Below, piece by piece: positions 7,350-15,571 of a stretch of DNA of 46,448 bases (positions are counted from its first letter, which is position 1; every line of letters begins with the position of its first letter). This DNA comes from Chloroflexota bacterium (GTDB lineage: Bacteria > Chloroflexota > Anaerolineae > JAAYZQ01), in assembly GCA_018606645.1 (NCBI GenBank), contig JAGVRI010000023.1:1-46448 (forward strand). The letters run 5' to 3'. The position numbers and the translations under genes were made by a program. Under the pieces are notes generated by a model. That model was not told the DNA's origin. It did not search any database and saw only the letters and a list, made by a program, of their open reading frames with translations.

Positions 7350-9059
7350 GTGGCAGAGAGACTGGTTATCGATCCGATCACCCGTATTGAGGGACACCTT
7401 CGGCTCGAAGTGCAGGTGGAGGGCGGCCAGGTGGCCGACGCCTGGAGTTCCAGTACCATGTTTCGCGGGCTGGAGATCATCCTGCCCGGGCGGGACCCGC
7501 GCGGCGCCTGGTTGATGGCCCAACGCATATGAGGCGTCTGAACAACGGTTCACGCCGTCAGCTCCGTGCGAGCTGTAGAAGATGCTCTGAAGATTCAGAT
7601 CCCCAACAACGCGCGGATCATCCGCAATCTGATTGAGGGGATCCAGTATGTCCAAGACCATGTGATCCACTTTTATCACCTCCACGCCCTGGATTGGGTG
7701 GATGTCACCAGCGCTCTCCAGGCCGATCCGGCGGAAACGTCCAAACTGGCGCAATCGATTTCCGACTGGCCGGTCTCCAGCGCCGATTATTTCCAGACGG
7801 TGAAGGACAAACTGGCTGCCTTTGTCCAGAGCGGCCAGTTGGGGCCCTTTGCCAACGGCTACTGGGGCCACCCGGCCTACAAGCTCCCGCCCGAGGCGAA
7901 TTTGATGGCGGTGGCTCACTACTTGCAGGCGCTGGACTGGCAGCGCGATGTCATCCGCGTCCACGCCATTTTGGGCGGGAAGAACCCGCACCTCCAGAGC
8001 TATCTGGTCGGCGGGATGTCGATCACGCTCGATCCGGATAGCGAATCGGCCCTCAATGCCGACAAGCTGGCCCTCATCCGCGGTCTCTTCTCCAAAGCCA
8101 AGGCGTTCGTGGAGCAGGTCTACATCCCGGACCTCCTGGCGGTGGCCTCTTTCTACAAGGAATGGGCCGGTTATGGCGAGGGACTGGGCAATTTCCTGGT
8201 GTACGGTGAGTTCCCGGATGCGGCGGGGACAATGCTCTTCCCGGCGGGGCTCATCGTGAACCGCGATCTGAGCCAGGTGGTTCCGCTGGATCAGACCAAG
8301 GTCATGGAGTATGTTACCCATTCCTGGTACGAGTACCAAGGCGGCGATCAGACCGCGCTCCATCCCTGGCAGGGCGAGACCAAGCCGCGCTATACCGGCC
8401 CCCAACCCCCCTACGATTACCTGGACGTCGACGGCAAGTACAGTTGGCTCAAGGCGCCGCGCTACGATGGCCTGGCGGTGGAAGTCGGGCCGCTGGCCCG
8501 AGTGCTCGTCGCCTACGCCGCCGGCCGGCCGCGGGTGAAGGAACTGGTCGACGGGGTGCTCAAGCAGTTGGGGGTAGGGCCGGAAGCGCTGTTTTCGACC
8601 CTGGGCCGCACGGCGGCGCGGGGGATCGAGACGTTGGTGGTCGCCGAACAACTGATTCCGTGGCTCGATGAGCTGGCAGCCCAGATGGGCCGTGGCGATC
8701 TCAAGGTCCACGACGGCTCCAAGTGGGATCCGGCGACCTGGCCGCAAGAGGCCCAGGGCTGTGGCCTGATGGAGGCGCCGCGCGGCGCGCTGGGTCACTG
8801 GATTCGGATCGCCAACGGCAAGATTGCCAATTATCAGGCGGTCGTGCCCTCTACCTGGAACGCCTCGCCGCGCGATGCCAAGGGGCAGCGAGGGGCCTAC
8901 GAGGCCGCGCTGATCGGCACACCCGTCGCCGACCCGGAGCAACCGATTGAAATCCTGCGCACCATCCACTCCTTCGATCCCTGCATGGCCTGTGCCGTCC
9001 ACGTGGTTGACCCGTCCGGCCGGGAACTGACCCGCGTGGAACTGGAAGGGTCCATGTAG
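7350..9059 (+). CDS. NiFe hydrogenase large subunit with two in-frame UGA codons (UxxU, Sec61 and Sec64)
   Basis: Catalytic subunit, about 569 residues from the GTG at 7350, which has GGGAGAG just upstream. The N-terminal part MAERLVIDPITRIEGHLR and RGLEIILPGRDPRGAW is canonical. The L1 motif then reads QRI-TGA-GV-TGA-TTVHAVSSVRAVEDAL, where the family has QRICGVCTTVHA. The two TGA codons (7530-7532, 7539-7541) fall precisely on the two nickel-ligating cysteines, and the frame is otherwise open on both sides. The C-terminal motif keeps both cysteines: DPCMACAVH, C545 and C548. An 18-residue tail after His551 would be removed by the protease encoded next. Known NiFeSe enzymes carry selenium at the C-terminal motif, so this arrangement is reversed and doubled. 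Automatic annotation will report a 60-residue fragment plus a truncated hydrogenase. Confidence 0.9.
7533..7575 (+). other. Candidate SECIS hairpins serving two UGA codons
   Basis: Hairpin 1 (7533-7556) pairs GGCGT with ACGCC and GAAC with GTTC around an AACG loop; it starts right after the first UGA and contains the second. Hairpin 2 (7559-7575) is a perfect 6-bp CAGCTC / GAGCTG stem with loop CGTGC. The GU of its loop lies 25-26 nt after the second UGA and 34-35 nt after the first, both inside the usual bacterial SECIS window. Hairpin 2 is the better SelB-binding candidate and might serve both codons. Confidence 0.6.
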
Positions 9060-9064
9060 GGCCT

Positions 9065-9583
9065 GTGCTCAGCGAGGGCAAAGTGACCCCCACCCTGGTT
9101 TTGGGTCTGGGCAACATCCTGCTCGCCGATGAGGGGATCGGCGTGCGGGTGATCGAGCGGCTGCAGGAACAGTACGAGTTCCCCCCGTACGTTCAGGTCA
9201 TGGACGGGGGGACCCTCGGACTGGACCTCCTGCCCTATGTGGAGCAGGTGGACCGCCTGCTGGTGGTGGATGCCCTGAATGCAGGGGCAGAGCCGGGGAC
9301 GATCGTGCGACTGGAAGGGGAAGAAATCCCTGCCTTTTTCGCCCCCAAAATCTCCTCCCACCAGATGGGCCTGGTCGATCTGTTGGCCGCTGCCCGCCTG
9401 GCCGGATGCCAGCCCCGGGATCTGGTCCTATGGGGGATTCAACCGCAGACTCTTGGGGTTGGATTGGAGCTTTCCCCGGTGGTGAACGATCAGGTAGAGA
9501 AACTGATAGGCCATGTCCTCGCTGAGCTAAGCCGATGGGGGATCTATCCCACCCGTCGCGTACCACAGGAGGAACCAAAATGA
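9065..9583 (+). CDS. Hydrogenase maturation endopeptidase (HyaD/HybD/HycI family)
   Basis: Nickel-dependent protease that removes the C-terminal tail of the hydrogenase large subunit after metal insertion; 172 residues. It begins with the family motif LVLGLGNILLADEGIGVRV (Glu in DEG as metal ligand), followed by LLVVDALNAG (Asp) and SSHQMGLVDLL (His), the three expected nickel ligands. It starts 5 nt after the large subunit stop. A GTG at 9083 with GAGGG upstream is an equally possible start and would give a more typical N-terminus. It overlaps the next gene by ATGA. Its substrate here has a normal Cys C-terminal motif, so no change in protease specificity is needed. Confidence 0.93.
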   Translation: MLSEGKVTPTLVLGLGNILLADEGIGVRVIERLQEQYEFPPYVQVMDGGTLGLDLLPYVEQVDRLLVVDALNAGAEPGTIVRLEGEEIPAFFAPKISSHQMGLVDLLAAARLAGCQPRDLVLWGIQPQTLGVGLELSPVVNDQVEKLIGHVLAELSRWGIYPTRRVPQEEPK

Positions 9584-10470
9584 TTATGGAACGCAGGAGA
9601 TTCCTCAAACTCTCGGCGGCCAGTATGGGCTGTCTGCTGTTCGATCCAGCCCTCAGCCTGGCCGCTCCGGCCGAAACCAAGCGGCTGGCCATGCTCTATG
9701 ACAATGCCAAGTGCGTCGGGTGTCGCGCCTGCCAGATGGCCTGCAAACAGTGGAACAAGCTGTCGCCGGTCAGCACCGACCCCCAGGGCATCTACGAAAG
9801 CCCGCGCCGCCTTGACCCCAACTCGTGGACCCAGATCCGTCTGGCCCGGTATCCGGTGAGCGCCGAGCGTGACTATCTGTTCATGAAGGTTGGCTGCATG
9901 CATTGCGGCGAACCGGCTTGCGTGGCCGTCTGCCCGACCAGCGCCCTGAAGAAGCAGCCCAACGGTCTGGTGACTTTTGAACGCGATCTGTGCAATGGCT
10001 GCGGTTATTGCACCCAGTTCTGTCCGTTCCACATTCCGCAACTGGAGGTGATCAACCGCCTGACCGGCGAGGCCAAAAGCTCCAAATGTACCTTCTGCCA
10101 GGATCGGGTGGCCGAGGGCCTGCGACCCTACTGCATCCAGTCGTGCCCGGCTGGAGCCCTCGATTGGGGCGAGCGTGATGCGATGCTGGAAAAGGCGAGA
10201 GAGCGGGTGGCCGCGCTGAAGGCTGGTGAATTTCCCCAGGCCAACCTGTACGGTGAGACCCAGCTTGGCGGTCTAGGACGGTTGTACGTGCTCCTTGCCC
10301 CGCCCGAGGTCTACGGTCTGCCGGCCGACCCCAAGTATCCGGCCATCTCGACTCTCTGGCAAAAGATCGTCCAGCCGGTGGGTCAGGCGGTGTTCGGGGC
10401 CACCATCCTTGGCCTCGTCGCTGCCTTTTTCGCCGCCCGGCGTAACGTCCATATGGAGGAGGTAGAATGA
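9580..10470 (+). CDS. Hydrogenase-linked four-cluster Fe-S subunit (HybA/FdnH-like) with Tat signal
   Basis: Electron-transfer subunit of about 296 residues. Unlike the formate dehydrogenase paralogue it has its own Tat signal (ERRRFLKLSAASMGCLLF and a hydrophobic stretch to about residue 30), as in HybA. Four Cys clusters follow: CVGCRACQMAC, CMHCGEPACVAVCP, CNGCGYCTQFCP, and CTFCQDR with CIQSCP. The C-terminal anchor helix ends in AARRNVHMEEVE, identical to its paralogue but for one residue. AGGAGG (9567-9572) is 7 nt from the ATG. The gene is coupled by ATGA to both neighbours. The front half has diverged from the 3923-4738 gene while the back third is nearly identical in DNA. Confidence 0.92.
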   Translation: MIMERRRFLKLSAASMGCLLFDPALSLAAPAETKRLAMLYDNAKCVGCRACQMACKQWNKLSPVSTDPQGIYESPRRLDPNSWTQIRLARYPVSAERDYLFMKVGCMHCGEPACVAVCPTSALKKQPNGLVTFERDLCNGCGYCTQFCPFHIPQLEVINRLTGEAKSSKCTFCQDRVAEGLRPYCIQSCPAGALDWGERDAMLEKARERVAALKAGEFPQANLYGETQLGGLGRLYVLLAPPEVYGLPADPKYPAISTLWQKIVQPVGQAVFGATILGLVAAFFAARRNVHMEEVE

Positions 10471-11186
10471 GCGTCCGGCTAAAAGGTACCGATTCGGCGA
10501 TCATGATCCGCTGGATCCCCAAATACACCACGGTGGAGCGCTTTCTGCACTGGGTCCACACCGCCTCCTTTATCCCCCTGGCGCTGACGGGCTTTGTGCT
10601 GTTTGCGCCCTGGTTGGAGCCGTTGGCGCAGGGTGCGGCTGGCGTGACCATCCGGCTGATCCACCGCATCGCCGCCGTGTTCTTTGGGGGCGTGCCGATC
10701 GTCTATGCCATTCTCCAGCCCCGGCGGATGGTTCTGAACCTGAAAGAGTTCCTGACCTTTAGCCGATATGACCTGCTGTGGCTGAAGGGGGCGTTTCCGT
10801 ATTACGTGTTGGGCCGGCACGAGGAGATGCCGCCGCAACCGCGGTTCAATACCGGCGAGCGGCTGACGGCGATCGTGCTGGTGTTGGGCACGCTCATCTT
10901 TGGTCTGACGGGGTTGCCGATGTGGTTTTTGAAGGGGGTGATGCCGGTGTGGCTGTTCCAGTTGGCGGTGATCATCCATGACCTGATGTTCATCATCACC
11001 TTTGCCATGTTCATGGTGCACTTTTACCTGGCGGTGGTGCATCCGATGATGTGGCAGAGCCTGGTGAGCATGCGGTATGGGGTGGTGTCGGAATCGTATG
11101 CCCGCGCCCACCATGCGATGTGGTACTATGGGGAGAAACGGGCAAAGGAGATGTGGGAGCAACACCGGAGGGAAGTGGGACATTAG
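10467..11186 (+). CDS. Hydrogenase-linked cytochrome b gamma subunit (FdnI-like)
   Basis: 239-residue four-helix cytochrome b that should carry electrons from the hydrogenase Fe-S subunit to quinone. It is of the FdnI type, not the HybB or HyaC type usually found with hydrogenases, and it differs from the formate dehydrogenase gamma subunit at only about four positions. The offset between the two copies is a constant 5,732 bp, and similarity continues through the terminator. It is the last gene of the operon. Confidence 0.92.
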   Translation: MSVRLKGTDSAIMIRWIPKYTTVERFLHWVHTASFIPLALTGFVLFAPWLEPLAQGAAGVTIRLIHRIAAVFFGGVPIVYAILQPRRMVLNLKEFLTFSRYDLLWLKGAFPYYVLGRHEEMPPQPRFNTGERLTAIVLVLGTLIFGLTGLPMWFLKGVMPVWLFQLAVIIHDLMFIITFAMFMVHFYLAVVHPMMWQSLVSMRYGVVSESYARAHHAMWYYGEKRAKEMWEQHRREVGH

Positions 11187-11205
11187 CCGCTGGCCGCAAC
11201 TGACG

Positions 11206-11239
11206 GTGCCCGTCACCTTCGAGGTGACGGGCACTTTTT
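11206..11239 (+). terminator. Rho-independent terminator of the hydrogenase operon
   Basis: A 13-bp perfect stem, GTGCCCGTCACCT (11206-11218) with AGGTGACGGGCAC (11222-11234), with loop TCG and then TTTTT. It is the duplicate of the terminator at 5475-5510; the compensatory change A to G / T to C in the stem is kept paired. Confidence 0.95.
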
Positions 11240-11428
11240 CTATGAGCGCAGAACCTCTCCGACAGGGTTGGGTCCTGCGGGAGGCTTTTGTCGGGGGTTG
11301 GGGTCGGCGCGCGCCGGCCTCAGCCCCCGGCATTTCTACCGGATTTGGCTCTGCTGGTGCACCGGGGCAAGGGACCCCCCAGCGGTGATTATCTCTTTGC
11401 GGGTCGGCGCCAGCCGTGATTACCTTGT

Positions 11429-11457
11429 TTGACAGAATTCGGTGACGGTTCTATAAT
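11429..11457 (+). promoter_or_regulatory. Consensus sigma-70 type promoter ahead of the first toxin-antitoxin pair
   Basis: TTGACA (11429-11434), 17-nt spacer, TATAAT (11452-11457): a perfect consensus promoter. The first gene downstream starts at 11692, which leaves a leader of about 225 nt. Confidence 0.8.
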
Positions 11458-11508
11458 GTGGTTGCTCTGTCCGACAGGTTGAAGTAGCCCGGTTCGGCCT
11501 ATTATAGA

Positions 11509-11605
11509 AGCTCTCCGTGAAAGCCGCTTTCGGAGCTAGACCGAATCGGTCTGAAATCCTGAAGCGATGCTCAGGGTGGGTTCTGGATACTCGATAGTCA
11601 GGTCG
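11509..11605 (+). other. Structured leader RNA upstream of the toxin-antitoxin pair
   Basis: Two adjacent hairpins lie back to back: AGCTC(T)CCG.GAAAG / CTTTCGGAGCT (11509-11537) and AGACCG-AAT-CGGTCT (11538-11552). A third, GGACGC / GCGTCC, follows near 11605-11625. There is no U-tract after them, so they are not simple terminators. Function unknown. Confidence 0.4.
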
Positions 11606-11691
11606 GACGCTTTGCTTGCGTCCTCATGGGCGGAGAGAGCACGCGACTGCGCAGAAAGCATTGGGGTGGAATGGTCACTCGGAGTTGACAC

Positions 11692-11997
11692 ATGGAGACA
11701 AAGATACAACAGACCCAAGCCGAATTGGTAAAAGCGATTGCCGACATCGCTACGACCATGCCGTTGGCACGCACAGTGCAACTGTATCAGTTTGCACTGT
11801 TCCTCAAGACGCATCCATTGCCCACCGAAGAAACATTTGAGGAAATTGCGGCCGATGAAGCCTTGTGGGACACGCAATTCATGGCAACTGACGATGAGAA
11901 GTTGGCCGCGCTGGTAGCAGCGGTCGAAGCCGAAATCAGTGAAGGTCAAACGCTGCCGATGTTCGATGAACACGGCGAATTCATCGAACATCAATGA
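11692..11997 (+). CDS. Small acidic protein, putative antitoxin of a type II pair
   Basis: 101 residues, acidic and largely helical, with no DNA-binding motif I can recognise with certainty. The C-terminal part (LPMFDEHGEFIEHQ) looks like a toxin-binding tail. It overlaps the next gene by ATGA, the classic arrangement of an antitoxin before a RelE/ParE-type toxin. The function is inferred mainly from that neighbour. Confidence 0.65.
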   Translation: METKIQQTQAELVKAIADIATTMPLARTVQLYQFALFLKTHPLPTEETFEEIAADEALWDTQFMATDDEKLAALVAAVEAEISEGQTLPMFDEHGEFIEHQ

Positions 11998-12257
11998 AAT
12001 CGCAAACGACCCGGTCATTCTGGAAACACTATTGGGCTTTGCCTCCAGAAATCCGCCGACGTGCGCGCCAGGTCTACAAGTTATGGCGAGATAACCCGGC
12101 GCATCCCAGTCTCTTCTTCAAGCGTGTAAAAGAAAGCCAGCCCCTCTATTCAATTCGCATTGGCGTGGGATATCGAGCACTCGGATTGCTCCAAGGAGAT
12201 ACCCTGACATGGTTTTGGATTGGCACTCATGATGAGTATGACCGTCTTCTGAAGTGA
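11994..12257 (+). CDS. RelE/ParE-family toxin-like protein
   Basis: 87 residues, basic, with the RelE/ParE layout: an N-terminal helix pair (FWKHYWALPPEIRRRARQVYKLWRDNP), then strands FKRVKESQPLYSIRIGVGYRALG and LTWFWIGTHDEYDRLL. The SIRIGVGYRAL segment matches the R..YRvl pattern of the superfamily and WIGTHDEYDRLL the terminal H..Y..L motif. The probable action is mRNA cleavage or gyrase inhibition. It overlaps its putative antitoxin by 4 nt. Confidence 0.8.
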   Translation: MKSQTTRSFWKHYWALPPEIRRRARQVYKLWRDNPAHPSLFFKRVKESQPLYSIRIGVGYRALGLLQGDTLTWFWIGTHDEYDRLLK

Positions 12258-12424
12258 GTAATGGCCTTAACGATCCGTTCAAGAGGGGGGTAGCTTAGGG
12301 AAGCAGCGGAAGGTTGAACGAAGAGGCTTGAGTCGTGCGCCTGGAGGCCGTCATTCATGGTTGCCGGCGAAGAATCCGAGGAGATGCTCCTTCAGTTTCG
12401 TGCTGAGTGGCACAGGAGGAATCT

Positions 12425-13549
12425 ATGACTTACCTCGAGGCCGCGTATGTCATTCTTCAGGCCAGCGGTCAGCCGCTGCACTATGAAGAGATCACCCGGC
12501 GCGCCCTGGAGCAGAACCTGATTGCACCGCAGGGGTTGACGCCGGCCGCCACGATGGGCTCGCGCCTGTACACCGACACCAAGCAGGAAGGTTCCCGTTT
12601 CGTACGGGCAGGGCAGGGGCTTTTCGGACTGGCCCAATGGCAGCCCAAAGGTATCGAGGCGCAGGCTCAGGCGATCAACCAGGCCACCCGCGCTCAACTG
12701 GCGCAGCTTCTGCAGACCATGCCTCCCGAACGTTTCGAGGCGCTGATCGCCGAATTGCTGATCCGTATGGGCTTTGAGGAAAGCAGCGTCACCGTCACCA
12801 GGCGGAGCGGCGATGGCGGCATTGATGTCCTTGGCACGTACCGCGCGGCTGGGCTGACGGAGGTCAGCGCAGCGGTGCAGGTCAAGAGGTGGAAGGGAAA
12901 TGTCCAGGCGCCGACCGTGACCCAGTTGCGGGGCTCTCTGCAAGTGCACCAGCAAGGGATCATCATCACTACCGGTGGCTTTTCGGCCGGGGCGCGCAAG
13001 GAAGCGAGCGCGCCCAACAAGGCCCACATCGGCCTCATCGACGGCGAGGAGTTGCTCGATCTCCTCATCCAGCACAGGGTGGGCGTGGTGGAACGGACGC
13101 TCACCGTCATCGGACTGGACGACGAGTTCTGGGGTGAGCTGGCCGGAGAAACGGGCATGGAAGAGGCAGAGACTCCAGAATCGGCAACCGGGCAGACAGG
13201 CGTCCTATCCCCCGAGCCAGAACCAGGATCCAGGAAACCGACCGGCTTTACCTTGTTCGGTCAGTCGTATCGTGCAGACTCCTGGCGGGGCGTGCTGTTG
13301 GGAGTATGTGAAGCCCTGGCCCAACGGCATGGTGCGACGTTTGCGCCGACTGTGTTCGCGGTCAGGGGCAAGAAGCGGCAATATATCGCACCGAGTCCCG
13401 AAGGGATGATCGGCCCGGCGCAGATCCCCGGCACCGATCTATGGGTGGAGGCCAACCAGAGTGCCAAGTCGGTGCAAAAGCTGGTGGGGCGGCTGCTGGC
13501 GGCGTTGGGGCACGAGCCGGGTGAGTTTGCGGTGGTCGTGGAGAAATAA
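12425..13549 (+). CDS. Mrr-type restriction endonuclease-like protein with N-terminal HARE-HTH domain
   Basis: About 374 residues. N-terminal YLEAAYVILQASGQPLHYEEIT (1-70) resembles the HARE-HTH (HB1/ASXL) winged helix that reads modified DNA. The central Mrr-type PD-(D/E)xK nuclease domain (about 100-215) shows VTRRSGDGGIDVLG with Asp134 and AVQVKRWKG with Gln152 and Lys154, the QxK catalytic motif. The C-terminal 100 residues are a separate domain I do not recognise. AGGAGG (12414-12419) is 5 nt before the ATG. The likely role is cleavage of modified foreign DNA, which fits the accessory neighbourhood. Confidence 0.85.
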   Translation: MTYLEAAYVILQASGQPLHYEEITRRALEQNLIAPQGLTPAATMGSRLYTDTKQEGSRFVRAGQGLFGLAQWQPKGIEAQAQAINQATRAQLAQLLQTMPPERFEALIAELLIRMGFEESSVTVTRRSGDGGIDVLGTYRAAGLTEVSAAVQVKRWKGNVQAPTVTQLRGSLQVHQQGIIITTGGFSAGARKEASAPNKAHIGLIDGEELLDLLIQHRVGVVERTLTVIGLDDEFWGELAGETGMEEAETPESATGQTGVLSPEPEPGSRKPTGFTLFGQSYRADSWRGVLLGVCEALAQRHGATFAPTVFAVRGKKRQYIAPSPEGMIGPAQIPGTDLWVEANQSAKSVQKLVGRLLAALGHEPGEFAVVVEK

Positions 13550-13622
13550 AGTTCTGGCCGATGGGTCATGCATATGATCCTGCCATGCCGTGCGCAGCGG
13601 AGGGCAACGAAAGGGGGAAACT

Positions 13623-14243
13623 ATGGCAGCGCTACACATCCCAAGCCGCGATGAATTCGTCCGAGGATGTCAGCAGTATGAAGCACATGAAAAGCGAGAT
13701 GCCATGTACAAGGTGGCAACCTTCCTGGTATCGCACTTTTGGGGAGCACCGGCTGATATGGCAGACGGGCTGGGCGTACTCCTGCTGACCTGGAATAACG
13801 CCTTCTACAGATATGGCCTTTTTGATTTTGATGAACTCGAACGGGCCATAGCGAACAATATGAACACGCTGGGCGCTCTTCGCCACAGGGACATACGTTC
13901 TTTTTCGGGCGCCGATGAAGGGACAGTAGAGGGGTTGTTCCCGACATTTCTTCAAGCCCTTCAGATCCTTGATGGCAAGGCGAAGGGCAGAAAGAGTCCT
14001 GTGGGAGCATCAAAGGCTCTCCATCTCCTGGCCCCTGCCTTTTTCCCACTCTGGGATGCCAAGATTGCGGATGCGTACGGATGCGCTTACTACCACGATC
14101 CCGTGAAGCAGTACATCCGGTTCTGCAGGATCACCAGGCAGATTGCAGAAGCTGTCCAAGATTACATGCCTATCGAGGGCAAGACCCTGGTCAGACTGAT
14201 CGATGAATATAACTACTCCAAGTACACCCAGGGGTGGATCTAG
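13623..14243 (+). CDS. Conserved-looking hypothetical protein
   Basis: 206 residues with a good RBS (AAGGGGG). Family not recognised. The sequence is globular and mostly helical; notable stretches are LLTWNNAFYRYG, ASKALHLLAPAFFPLWD and YIRFCRI. The pattern of a conserved SKALH..AP..F..WD segment is reminiscent of small defence-island proteins, but I cannot assign a function. It follows the Mrr-like gene by about 70 nt. Confidence 0.65.
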   Translation: MAALHIPSRDEFVRGCQQYEAHEKRDAMYKVATFLVSHFWGAPADMADGLGVLLLTWNNAFYRYGLFDFDELERAIANNMNTLGALRHRDIRSFSGADEGTVEGLFPTFLQALQILDGKAKGRKSPVGASKALHLLAPAFFPLWDAKIADAYGCAYYHDPVKQYIRFCRITRQIAEAVQDYMPIEGKTLVRLIDEYNYSKYTQGWI

Positions 14244-14719
14244 CGCGCTATCCGACAAATCGTCGGAATCTGGCGAATGACGATATTTGAGTATGATGCC
14301 TGGGACCTGTACCCAAAAGTTGCCCCGGCTCTTGCGAAGCAGGATGACAGGCTGCTGCGGCTTGGCGGAGCGGCGCAGGAGAGGAAGCTTTCGCTCGGTT
14401 CTGTGCGATTCGGTTCCGGCTGAAGCCTTCACTCCCATTGGGTGCCGGACTTTCGGGCGGCTCTGGGGCAGTGGCTGGTTTGCTTGACAAGCCGGCTCCT
14501 GTGGGATATAATGATGGCGCCCTGGGGAGAATTGTTGGTCAGGGTTCGGCCATACGTCGTGGCTGTCCGGAAGCGAAGTGTATGCCCGGCTGGAGGCTCA
14601 AGCGCGGATACGCGGCCTTATGCCTGAAACGTTGATTCACCTGGGGTTGCTGGAGCGATTCCAGGCATCGGGAAAAGTTAGTGGAACGGGGCAGAACAAG
14701 ACAACTGGGAGGGGGTGCA
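14244..14719. other. Gene-free stretch with a family-A repeat remnant
   Basis: No gene supported. A decayed family-A element (CCGGCTGAAGCCTTCACTCC near 14416-14435, followed by a GGGCGG core) sits in the middle. A consensus promoter (entered separately) follows it. A short inverted repeat CCGAC-N5-GTCGG lies near 14252-14266. Confidence 0.6.
14484..14512 (+). promoter_or_regulatory. Consensus promoter ahead of the second toxin-antitoxin pair
   Basis: TTGACA (14484-14489), 17-nt spacer, TATAAT (14507-14512). It points to the gene at 14720, about 200 nt away. Confidence 0.75.
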
Positions 14720-14935
14720 ATGACCATTAGCGAGAGAATTCAGCAGCATGTTCAGAAGTTGCCCGCCTCTTTTCAAGCGGAGGTGCTAGACTTTGTCGAA
14801 TATCTCTTAGCCAAGGTAAGGGAGCGGGAAGAAGGAGATTGGTCCGATTTGTCTCTGGCCCTTGCGATGCGCGGCATGGAAGATGAAGACACGCCCCTAT
14901 ATACCACTGCGGACTTGAAGGTCGTGTTTCGATGA
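14720..14935 (+). CDS. DUF2281/VapB-like antitoxin
   Basis: 71 residues. N-terminal ISERIQQHVQKLPASFQAEVLDFVEYLLAK matches the DUF2281 pattern (I..K...LP...Q.EVLDFVE.L), a common antitoxin type, followed by a short acidic tail. GGGAGGGGG precedes the ATG. It overlaps the PemK/MazF-like gene by ATGA. Confidence 0.8.
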   Translation: MTISERIQQHVQKLPASFQAEVLDFVEYLLAKVREREEGDWSDLSLALAMRGMEDEDTPLYTTADLKVVFR

Positions 14936-15279
14936 AGCAAGCCGGACAAGTGGTGTTGTTTCGGTTTCCTCAGACCGACCTGACCGAGGGGAAACTGCGA
15001 CCTGCGCTCTTGCTGGGCAAGCTGCCCGGCGAATACGATGATTGGCTGATCTGCATGATTTCCTCGCAGATGCGCCATGCCATTCCAGAGTTTGATGAGA
15101 TTATCGGCGAAGATGATCCCGACTTTGCGGAAAGTGGTTTGAAAGCAGCGAGTGTGATTCGGGTAGGGCGTCTGGCGGTTGTACAAGGGGAGATCCTTCT
15201 TGGTGCGGTGGGTCAAATCGCCCCCGAGAGACTTCAGCGTATCAAACGGCGCTTGGCCGAGTGGCTTGTTGAATCGTAA
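14932..15279 (+). CDS. PemK/MazF-family toxin-like protein
   Basis: 115 residues, the usual size for MazF-type endoribonucleases. The start GQVVLFRFPQTDLTEGKLRPALLL matches the family pattern GdvvlvpFPftdls..K.RPalvl. CMISSQMR corresponds to the conserved cisSqt segment, and SVIRVGRLAVV to the S.irv.ki.tl segment. Probable mRNA interferase, neutralised by the preceding DUF2281 protein. Confidence 0.85.
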   Translation: MKQAGQVVLFRFPQTDLTEGKLRPALLLGKLPGEYDDWLICMISSQMRHAIPEFDEIIGEDDPDFAESGLKAASVIRVGRLAVVQGEILLGAVGQIAPERLQRIKRRLAEWLVES

Positions 15280-15571
15280 GGCAGGAGCGACAATCTAAAG
15301 GGGCGGATCACAGATGTGCTGCGATAACCACGCCCTATGCTAAGCATGCAAGGGTGCCGGGTTCGGAGGCATGGACCGGAAAGCGGAAGGAAAGGCGTGT
15401 CGGTGAGACACCCAGGGGTCGGGTGCCGGCAGATGGCGCGCGGGATCGGGGAGGGGGAAGGAAGCCCCCCTTTCGTTGCCGCGATGGCCTTCGATCGCAT
15501 GTCACAGCGGTGATGTCCGTATCCGTTCCGTGTTGTGGTGATAGGGGAACGGGGCGATCATTGGTCGGAGC

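Noticed and set aside
7524..7566. Frameshift or sequencing error at the hydrogenase TGAs
   Set aside because: The frame is the same before, between and after both TGAs, and the residues around them match the family exactly; a frameshift would not give this.
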